Made by a program: the position numbers and the translations under genes. The notes beneath the pieces were generated by a model that saw only the letters and a program-made list of their open reading frames with translations, searched no databases and was not told the DNA's origin. 5,430 nucleotides of DNA from an uncultured Eubacteriales bacterium (lineage in GTDB: Bacteria; Bacillota; Clostridia; Oscillospirales; Acutalibacteraceae). Positions 1 to 4,968 of the stretch are shown one piece after another; within the stretch, counting starts at the first letter, position 1; the number at the start of each line of letters is the position of its first letter. The stretch lies in contig CAKVBG010000065.1 of NCBI GenBank assembly GCA_934725345.1, forward strand, positions 1 through 5,430, written 5' to 3'.

Positions 1-332
1 TCCTTATTATTTTTTCGCAAAAAGAATGGATAGTAGAGGCTTCAAATAGATTGTACATTTCTATTTGTTTTCTAATTATTTTTGGGTATTAATAAAGACT
101 TCCCATCAATAAAATATCTTCCGGACTTAGAAGCCCATACAGAGCAATTTTTAAATTTTAAAGGTTGAAAAATTGTAGCTTCAAGCAATAACCTTTCTTA
201 TGGAAAAACGGGACGTGCATCGCTACACATATAGTTAATTTTACTTTTGCATATAGGACAAAGATTATAAATATTATTTTTTATCTTATATTCTTTACAC
301 CAATAAATACCGGTTTGTTTTTCATTGTTCAT
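1..332 (-). pseudogene. Decayed 5' part of a PAPS reductase-family gene (partial at left edge)
   Basis: From ATG at 332 the minus strand reads 44 codons and stops at TAA (198-200). The peptide has a zinc-ribbon-like start (IYWC, then CPIC) and ends SDARPVFP. Past the stop the same frame continues sensibly for 41 codons, ERLLLEATIFQPLKF and then SVWASKSGRYFIDGKSLLIP, up to TAG at 72-74. One frame over, coding sense resumes to the window edge (IIRKQIEMYNLFEAS). From memory, a C-x2-C ribbon followed by DxRPVFPEE-RLLLE, an SVW segment and a RY-x-IDGK segment is the N-terminal pattern of clostridial proteins annotated as phosphoadenosine phosphosulfate reductase family, usually several hundred residues long. 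The TAA sits where that family has Glu, so GAA to TAA is the simplest lesion. One extra A in the A5 run at 79-83 explains the frameshift. The second Cys of the first ribbon pair is also replaced (WCKEY). The family name is moderately sure; the broken state is clearer. Confidence 0.6.
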
Positions 333-379
333 AGTATTCTGCTTTCTGTAAAGTGTATTTTTATAGGTGTTGTTCTCTT

Positions 380-407
380 AATATACAGATTGTCCTATTT
401 CATGCAA
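380..407 (-). promoter_or_regulatory. Possible promoter of the decayed PAPS reductase-like gene
   Basis: On the minus strand TTGCAT (402-407) is followed after 16 bases by TATATT (380-385), a fair match to the housekeeping -35/-10 pattern. It would start transcription about 40 bases before the ATG at 332. No strong Shine-Dalgarno precedes that ATG; only an AGAAAG is near. AT-rich DNA gives such matches by chance, so the call rests partly on its position and on the palindrome that overlaps it. Confidence 0.35.
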
Positions 408-417
408 AAATAGGACA
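391..417. repeat. Perfect 10-bp-arm palindrome, operator-like
   Basis: The arms TGTCCTATTT (391-400) and AAATAGGACA (408-417) are exact reverse complements around the 7-base spacer CATGCAA. The left arm falls between the proposed -35 and -10 of the leftward promoter, and the -35 lies in the spacer. That is where a repressor dimer would bind. No T-run directly follows on the minus strand. On the plus strand a T5 run begins six bases after the arm, so a weak rightward terminator is the alternative. I cannot assign a regulator. Confidence 0.5.
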
Positions 418-675
418 TAAAATTTTTGTGATTTTATATTTTCGAATAAAATAATATAGTGTTTGTTGTATTATCCTTAATCAAACATATCGATGTATTT
501 TTGATTATATTTCTACTAGTAAGTTTATTAGGTATTCTTTCCACTCAATTGCTATCCCTATAACCGTATAAGACAGAAGAAAAATCTATAAATCTATCAA
601 GTAAAAGTATCCTTTTATTGCATAAAATCAAATTGATAGGTTTGAATTAAAATTGGGACTACATTTTATCATTTT
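418..675. other. AT-rich intergenic stretch with no supported gene
   Basis: I read both strands here and found only short open runs without a start codon plus ribosome site. One example is a hydrophobic run of about 26 codons on the minus strand near 510-590. I saw no tRNA, riboswitch or repeat array. It may be eroded former coding sequence, but nothing is recognisable. Confidence 0.5.
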
Positions 676-710
676 AAAAGACCCATTACCTTAAAAGATA
701 TGGGCCTTTT
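676..710 (-). terminator. Terminator-like hairpin downstream of the exported-protein gene
   Basis: Arms 676-686 (AAAAGACCCAT) and 700-710 (ATGGGCCTTTT) form an 11-bp stem around a 13-base loop. Read on the minus strand the only imperfection is a G-U pair; on the plus strand it is an A-C mismatch. This favours the leftward RNA, so the likely role is termination after the stop codon at 784-786. The plus strand has the better T tract (T6, 707-712) but no gene to terminate. The structure may act in both directions. Confidence 0.5.
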
Positions 711-783
711 TTAGCAATCACCTATAAATGGCAACTATGTTGTGATTAATTACCTTAATTGATTTTTATTTTATGCGCACAAA

Positions 784-1773
784 CTATAAAATTCTTTCAA
801 GTTGATCTATTATGTTAATCATAAGACCATCGAAGAACATTCTATTTTCGTCTTGATGGAAAATAAAAAATTGCATGTTAAATTCAGATCCAATAATATA
901 AAACAGTTCCGTAGAGGGAACATCATCAGGAAAATTTGATATAAGTTGATATATATCATTATTTATAAATTTGCTCATGTTTATTATGCTATCTACAGGT
1001 GCTTGATTGGCACCAAAAAGAGATGGATTGACACGTGAATACAAAAGCAATAAACAATTTAGTAGTCTAACATAACTAAAAAATGATATATTTACTTCCC
1101 CAAGCCATGGATTGAAAAACGCATCTTGGTGTTCACCTTGTGAATTCATAAAGCTAGGATAATCAACTAAACAACATAAAGCATGCAATGTTTCAAGTCT
1201 TAACATTTTACGTAACACAACTGGTCTTATATTAATTAATTTTGCTTTGAGTTCAGGGGCAACAAGAAGAGCACCGTCTCCAAAAAAAGCATCCTCAAAA
1301 CTTTGATCATCAAAACTATTATCAGTGATAGTAATATAATTGCAAGATTCCAAAAACTGATTAATCTCCTCTAAAGCCAATTCAACACGTTCATTTCCTT
1401 TGTGTTCAGCCAACAATCTTTTATACGTGGTTCGATATGTGTTGTTCTCATCATCTGGTTCAGTTAAAGATAATATCTCTGCTTCAAAAAGTTGATTAAA
1501 TAATTGAGTGCTTAAACCACGGTTTTCATATTTTGCTAAATGGGATATACAAAAATTACTATTGAAAAAATCATGATTAAATCCTATCGTTCTAATTAGA
1601 CCTTTTTCCGTAATTTTTTCACTTGTGCTTTTCCAACCATTAAAATTCCTAGATGCTCTTACAAGGTTACTCACATGTCCGGGGGGTAAAAGTGGAGCCG
1701 CATTTACATTGCAAGCCATACAACTAGATAGCATTACAACTGATAGTGCTCCTGACATAATTTTCTTCAACAT
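784..1773 (-). CDS. Exported protein or lipoprotein of unknown function, 329 aa
   Basis: I do not recognise the family. The start at 1773 is chosen because GGAGG (1784-1788) stands 10 bases upstream and the protein then opens with an export signal: K3-K4, a hydrophobic core (about residues 5-20) and a V23-N24-A25 signal peptidase I-type site before A26. An LSSC tetrad (15-18) also fits a lipobox, so secretion and lipid anchoring are both possible. A longer frame from 1806 would add 11 residues and bury the ribosome site. The mature part mixes charged and aromatic residues. It has an acidic, Phe-rich stretch near 151-168 (DNSFDDQSFEDAFF) and a hydrophobic segment near 230-246 that looks more like a buried helix than a clear membrane span. 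I see no catalytic motif, repeats or cell-wall-binding module. It has its own promoter (1867-1895) and a probable terminator (676-710), so it seems monocistronic. It diverges from the calpain-like gene. Confidence 0.8.
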   Translation of the reverse strand: MLKKIMSGALSVVMLSSCMACNVNAAPLLPPGHVSNLVRASRNFNGWKSTSEKITEKGLIRTIGFNHDFFNSNFCISHLAKYENRGLSTQLFNQLFEAEILSLTEPDDENNTYRTTYKRLLAEHKGNERVELALEEINQFLESCNYITITDNSFDDQSFEDAFFGDGALLVAPELKAKLINIRPVVLRKMLRLETLHALCCLVDYPSFMNSQGEHQDAFFNPWLGEVNISFFSYVRLLNCLLLLYSRVNPSLFGANQAPVDSIINMSKFINNDIYQLISNFPDDVPSTELFYIIGSEFNMQFFIFHQDENRMFFDGLMINIIDQLERIL

Positions 1774-1783
1774 TCTAATACTT

Positions 1784-1788
1784 CCTCC
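1784..1788 (-). promoter_or_regulatory. Shine-Dalgarno site that fixes the start at 1773
   Basis: The minus strand reads TTGGAGGAAGTATTAGA directly before ATG at 1771-1773. GGAGG at 1784-1788 is a full core ribosome-binding match with a 10-base spacer. It lies inside the 11-codon extension of the longer frame from 1806, and I saw no comparable site just upstream of 1806. The shorter start is therefore preferred. Confidence 0.8.
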
Positions 1789-1847
1789 AAATTTTATTAT
1801 CTTCAAAAACTCATTACCTCATTGGAAAGATATAAGTCCTTATTCTA

Positions 1848-1857
1848 GCAATATTGC
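1848..1857. repeat. Short palindrome near the transcription start
   Basis: GCAATATTGC is a perfect 10-bp palindrome. It lies just downstream of the start expected for the leftward promoter (about 1860). The position suits an operator or the foot of a tiny 5' RNA hairpin. A 10-bp palindrome of this composition is not rare by chance. Confidence 0.25.
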
Positions 1858-1866
1858 AGTGTTACT

Positions 1867-1895
1867 ATTATATTTGTTTCATTAAATATCGTCAA
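1867..1895 (-). promoter_or_regulatory. Strong housekeeping-type promoter for the exported-protein gene
   Basis: On the minus strand TTGACG (1890-1895) is followed after exactly 17 bases by TATAAT (1867-1872). This is five of six at -35, six of six at -10, with optimal spacing. The predicted start near 1860 gives a 5' leader of about 87 bases before ATG at 1773. The match to the vegetative sigma factor consensus suggests expression outside sporulation. Confidence 0.8.
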
Positions 1896-1941
1896 TATGA
1901 TTTTGGTTTTTTAGTTTTAACAACATAAATTATAAACATTT

Positions 1942-2369
1942 TTATTTGTTTAAGTTTTGTTGTAACAAAATCATTATTTGATTTGGGTCGATCCTGACAT
2001 TATCATAGTTGTAATTGTTTTAGTCATGTGATTATTAAGTAATACCCTGCTTGAAATATTTCTTTTTGAACCATTAAATTATGGTTTTGCTATTTGACTT
2101 ATGGTTTTTATCTCCTATAGTTTTAAAGGCTGTGGCGAAGATGTAGTGATTAAACCTATTATATTCCACCTCAGGGCTTCAAAATTTTTCCCTTAAAGCT
2201 TAGTTTATAATCTCAACTTAACAACTTAAAATGTGTCTCTCAGACATTCATTATCTTTCTTAGTTTCTACCAAAGCTACGTCCTCAATAACTACTATATT
2301 TGCACTGAGGGCTCCCGAACATTTCTCACAAAAATGGATATATGAGGAGATATTTAGAGGGAGTAAGTA
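1942..2369 (-). pseudogene. Possible remains of a decayed minus-strand gene (weak)
   Basis: No intact gene lies between 1896 and 2400. On the minus strand one frame is open from 2369 to 2229 and includes FCEKCSGALSANIVVIED. After a one-step frame change, a second frame runs from 2178 through EVEYNRFNHYIFATAFKTIG to TAA at 2074-2076. It then continues in that frame, across four more stops, to NVRIDPNQIMILLQQNLNK and TAA at 1942-1944. The pieces look protein-like and follow one another on one strand, which suggests an old gene broken by several stops and a shift. I do not recognise a family. Open runs of 34 to 47 codons occur by chance fairly often in DNA this AT-rich, so this may be plain intergenic sequence. 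Confidence 0.25.
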
Positions 2370-2400
2370 TCAAAAAAATTATTTCTAAAAATATAAAAAA

Positions 2401-2428
2401 TTGACAAAAAACAAAAGATATGTATAAT
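2401..2428 (+). promoter_or_regulatory. Consensus promoter of the calpain-like gene
   Basis: TTGACA (2401-2406) and TATAAT (2423-2428) both match the housekeeping consensus perfectly and are 16 bases apart. Upstream DNA is very A/T-rich (2371-2400), like an UP element. Transcription should start near 2434-2435, leaving a leader of about 45 bases before ATG at 2480. Expression is probably strong and vegetative unless the leader hairpin controls it. Confidence 0.85.
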
Positions 2429-2435
2429 TAATTAG

Positions 2436-2460
2436 GGGATTTATATAATCCCAATTTTTT
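2436..2460 (+). promoter_or_regulatory. Hairpin with T6 tract at the 5' end of the calpain-like mRNA
   Basis: GGGATT (2436-2441) and AATCCC (2447-2452) pair around a TATAT loop. Outer AATT segments (2430-2433 and 2453-2456) are also complementary if the A-G at 2434-2435 bulges, though the left one probably precedes the start site. T6 follows at 2455-2460, then the ribosome site AAGGAGG (2465-2471). The form is that of a very small intrinsic terminator, but it sits about 1-18 bases after the predicted start. It could be an mRNA-stabilising 5' stem, an attenuator or a protein-binding site. The stem is short, so strong termination is doubtful. Confidence 0.45.
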
Positions 2461-2479
2461 AATTAAGGAGGAACAGATT

Positions 2480-4261
2480 ATGTCTAAATCTAAAACTATG
2501 ATAGAAGAATATAACAAATGGATGAGAAAAAGAGCTCATAACCAGTTAAGAATAAAAAAGTGGGAAGATTTTTTAACACCGTTATCTTCAGGGCAAAAAT
2601 ATAACAACAAAACTCTTGGTGAGCTGATTTACTATGGTAAAATAAATAGGGATGAATTAGAAGAGCGACCACCCTCTGATAAAGATATAAACCAAGGGGG
2701 TAGGATATTTTCGATAAGAAATAAATATACTCAATTTGGCTCATGCGCTTGTCTTGCTGTGCTTATGGGAATGGCAAGGCAAAATTCAGAAAGCATCCGT
2801 GAGCTTATTGAACCTGATCTGAGAGATCCTGGTGTGGTTTGGGTGAATTTAAGAGATGTTAAATTCAGCTATCACGTGAAGAAACGTAAAAATGATAAGG
2901 ACGAACCATATAGTTGTGATCTAGTTTTTGATTTTGAACCTAGGGGTATTTTAAGAAAAAAAGTGACTGCTAAAGAATTACTTAACTCGTGTAAGGCAAC
3001 ACACCATCGACGTTTATGGCCATTAGTGGTAGAAATTGCACTTGCTAAGGCAATGAAAAATAACTTCATATCCTTTACAGATAGCTGGAATGTTGAGTTT
3101 AAAGACTATGAAAGTTCTATCCGAGAAAATTACGCTAAAAGAATTGCTGATTTTTTTATAAAAACGGAGTCATCATCGGACATTTCTGAAGAGGATATAC
3201 GTGAAGTTTGTTTAACGGGAGGATTAACAATACAAGAAATCGAGAATAGGGTTAAAGAATATCCTGAAGAAAAAAGAGCCGCTGCTAGAGAAATGTTCCA
3301 AAAATTAAATGAGATATGTGAAAAGGCTGAAAAAAATTTTGAAGATGGTAAAGAAGAGTTTGAAGATGATATTATAGATCAAATAACAAAACAGTTTAAT
3401 AGTAAAGAAGGCTACTGTTTTTTGTTCACTACTGCGCTGACAGGAAAAAAATCCAGATTAAGATTTCCGCTCGATCTTGAGGCCTGCGAGAAATATGAAC
3501 GTAAAGTTAAAGATACTCAAAGAAGGATTAATACATCTTGTAGTAAAAAAGGGTATTTTAAAGCCTTAAGCGGTGAACATATCTCAAATAAAATAGGTAA
3601 ATTTTCTAGCAGGGATGGTCAAAAAGATAAATATGCTCCACAAGAAATGAGATTATTTGAAAAAATTGAAAAAAAACTAAATAAAGGGGAAGTTGTCACA
3701 GCGACCTTTAGTAGTAATCTTATTCATAATTCAATAGAATCTCAACAAACTGTTGAAAATATCGTTAATAGAATGTTTGATAAATTCAGCTTAGAACCTA
3801 TAACAAAAGATGGAGAACATCTTTTTAAACATAAAGATGATAAATTGACATATACAAAAGAAGAGGCAAAAGAGTATATAGAGGATATGTTGAGAATAGA
3901 ACGGGATCCTTTTGGAAGATCAAGCATTAAAACAGTAAAAAAGAAGGAAGGTATACTTAGTAGCCACGCCTATAGTGTTGTTGGTGCATTTTCAGTAGAG
4001 GCGGGAGATGAAGTAAATGCAGAAGAAAAACCAACCTATAAATTTATAGTAATTGAAAATCCTCACGATATGCATACTAGCATTAACTATAGGGATTATT
4101 CAAAACATTGCTCAGAAACCGCAAAGCAATTTCTTAAAGAAAACAAAAAATTTGAAGAAAAGGAAAAATTTTATATAAATAATAATAGAACCTGCATTAT
4201 GGAGCTAAATCATTTTGCAAAATTATTAAGCAGTATAGCTTATTCAAGAAAAGGTAAATAA
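2480..4261 (+). CDS. Calpain-like cysteine protease (peptidase family C2), 593 aa, with large insertion
   Basis: Likely a cytosolic or host-directed cysteine endopeptidase. Calpain landmarks appear in order. The active-site Cys region is QFGSCACLAVLMGMA, with C89 aligned to Cys of the family GDCW motif. LWPLVVEIALAKA (179-191) matches the family LWP-LLEKAYAK helix. TTALTG (317-322) matches the LTG turn. H496 lies in ILSSHAYSVVGAF, N527 in FIVIENPHD, and TCIMELNHFAKLLSSI (571-586) resembles the closing FWMSFEDFLKHF segment. The triad is thus C89/H496/N527. Cys and His are 407 residues apart, against about 157 in mammalian calpain (C105, H262 in calpain-2). Some 250 extra, charged, probably helical residues fall mainly in 205-305 and 335-480. 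The oxyanion Gln is displaced: Q85 is at -4, while the family has Gln at -6. I see no signal peptide, membrane span, C2 or EF-hand module. Start: AAGGAGG 8 bases before ATG. The gene is monocistronic, with its own promoter and terminator. Family assignment is fairly sure; activity and substrate are unknown. Confidence 0.72.
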   Translation: MSKSKTMIEEYNKWMRKRAHNQLRIKKWEDFLTPLSSGQKYNNKTLGELIYYGKINRDELEERPPSDKDINQGGRIFSIRNKYTQFGSCACLAVLMGMARQNSESIRELIEPDLRDPGVVWVNLRDVKFSYHVKKRKNDKDEPYSCDLVFDFEPRGILRKKVTAKELLNSCKATHHRRLWPLVVEIALAKAMKNNFISFTDSWNVEFKDYESSIRENYAKRIADFFIKTESSSDISEEDIREVCLTGGLTIQEIENRVKEYPEEKRAAAREMFQKLNEICEKAEKNFEDGKEEFEDDIIDQITKQFNSKEGYCFLFTTALTGKKSRLRFPLDLEACEKYERKVKDTQRRINTSCSKKGYFKALSGEHISNKIGKFSSRDGQKDKYAPQEMRLFEKIEKKLNKGEVVTATFSSNLIHNSIESQQTVENIVNRMFDKFSLEPITKDGEHLFKHKDDKLTYTKEEAKEYIEDMLRIERDPFGRSSIKTVKKKEGILSSHAYSVVGAFSVEAGDEVNAEEKPTYKFIVIENPHDMHTSINYRDYSKHCSETAKQFLKENKKFEEKEKFYINNNRTCIMELNHFAKLLSSIAYSRKGK

Positions 4262-4304
4262 GCCTAAGAAAGGATAAAAACTTTTCAATTTAAGATATTT
4301 TAGG

Positions 4305-4331
4305 AACGCACCATTTGTAAGGTGCGTTTTT
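4305..4331 (+). terminator. Intrinsic terminator of the calpain-like gene
   Basis: AACGCACC (4305-4312) pairs perfectly with GGTGCGTT (4321-4328) around an 8-base loop, and the plus strand ends in T5 (4327-4331). It lies 43 bases after the TAA at 4259-4261, between convergent genes. On the minus strand the stem comes 8 bases after the spoIIIAH stop but lacks a T tract. It clearly serves the calpain-like transcript and may only partly stop the spoIIIA transcript. Confidence 0.88.
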
Positions 4332-4339
4332 GATGTTTG

Positions 4340-4909
4340 TTATTTAGCTTCAGTAATTTTTATTTTATTTGCAGGAATATCGGATTGCCCAGTGACTGCG
4401 TCGCGTATAATCACAACTGAATTTTCATTTAAGCTCCCCGGATTAACGACTATCGTGCATCCTTCGTTATTGATAGAAACCAGACATTCGCTAAAACCTT
4501 TAGCTTTAATTAGGTTTTCAATATCCGATTCTTGTTTAATACTTTTTGAAATCATATCTAGGGATCGTGAGATTTCTTCTTTAGATTCTTGAGTGATATT
4601 AGGGTTTGAAATCAAGTTTTTAAGTTTTTCTTGGGCTTCATCATGGGCCTTTTGACGGGCTATTTGAGCTTCAGCAAAATATTTTTTTGTTTCTTCAGAA
4701 ACATTTGTGGATGGAGCTTTAGGAGTATCTTGCTTTTCTGAAAAGTTGGAAGTATTAACATATCTAGCTTCTCCGAGCTCACTTGTGGACTCTAGAACAT
4801 TGCTGACCTCCAAACCTTTATTTTCTGATAATTGCCAGTTTAAATATACAGCGGTCCCCAGAGCTAAAACTAAAGATGCTAAAATCAATTGACGTTTACG
4901 AATTTTCAT
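4340..4909 (-). CDS. spoIIIAH: Stage III sporulation protein AH
   Basis: SpoIIIAH is made in the mother cell and anchored in the outer forespore membrane. Its outer domain meets the forespore protein SpoIIQ across the intermembrane space, forming the channel-like SpoIIIA-SpoIIQ complex needed for late forespore gene expression. This 189-residue protein has the expected build: a short basic N-terminus (KIRKRQ), one membrane helix (about 7-25), a low-complexity linker (30-72), the conserved helix YFAEAQIARQKAHDEAQEKL (77-96), and the ring-building (YscJ/FliF-like) domain with ENLIKAKGF (131-139), VVNPGSL (154-160) and a final KIKI strand. It is shorter than the 218 residues of Bacillus subtilis. 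GGAGG (4917-4921) lies 7 bases before ATG. It follows spoIIIAG after 59 bases in the same operon. That operon is controlled elsewhere by the mother-cell factor sigma E from a promoter upstream of spoIIIAA, outside this window. C142 and C151 lie in the outer domain and could form a disulfide. Confidence 0.93.
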   Translation of the reverse strand: MKIRKRQLILASLVLALGTAVYLNWQLSENKGLEVSNVLESTSELGEARYVNTSNFSEKQDTPKAPSTNVSEETKKYFAEAQIARQKAHDEAQEKLKNLISNPNITQESKEEISRSLDMISKSIKQESDIENLIKAKGFSECLVSINNEGCTIVVNPGSLNENSVVIIRDAVTGQSDIPANKIKITEAK

Positions 4910-4968
4910 TTTTATTCCTCCAAGATTCTTTAAATTTGTGGATTTCTTGTAATTTTAGATTTACGGTC

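Noticed and set aside
253..260. A third copy of ATAGGACA matching the palindrome arm
   Set aside because: It falls within codons for the LCPI segment of the zinc-ribbon remnant, is unpaired, and is short enough to be chance.
1774..1806. Upstream start for the exported protein at 1806
   Set aside because: It puts the GGAGG site inside the coding region and adds 11 residues before an otherwise normal signal peptide.
1625..1885. Plus-strand open frame of 86 codons
   Set aside because: Most of it is antisense to the exported-protein gene and the rest lies over that gene's leader and -10 region. It has no good ribosome site and no protein-like signature.
1896..2400. Search for a T-box, riboswitch, tRNA or small RNA in the long gap
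   Set aside because: No T-box core, no tRNA T-loop consensus, no known riboswitch core, and no promoter-plus-terminator unit was seen.
2342..2404. Plus-strand mini-frame starting MRRYLEGVSIKK (20 codons)
   Set aside because: It has no proper ribosome site, ends inside the calpain-like promoter, and overlaps the weak minus-strand remnant. No family recognised.
2496..2744. Minus-strand open frame of 82 codons, and similar ones at 2872-3069 and 3742-3927
   Set aside because: All lie antisense inside the calpain-like gene, whose promoter, ribosome site, conserved motifs and terminator make it the real one.
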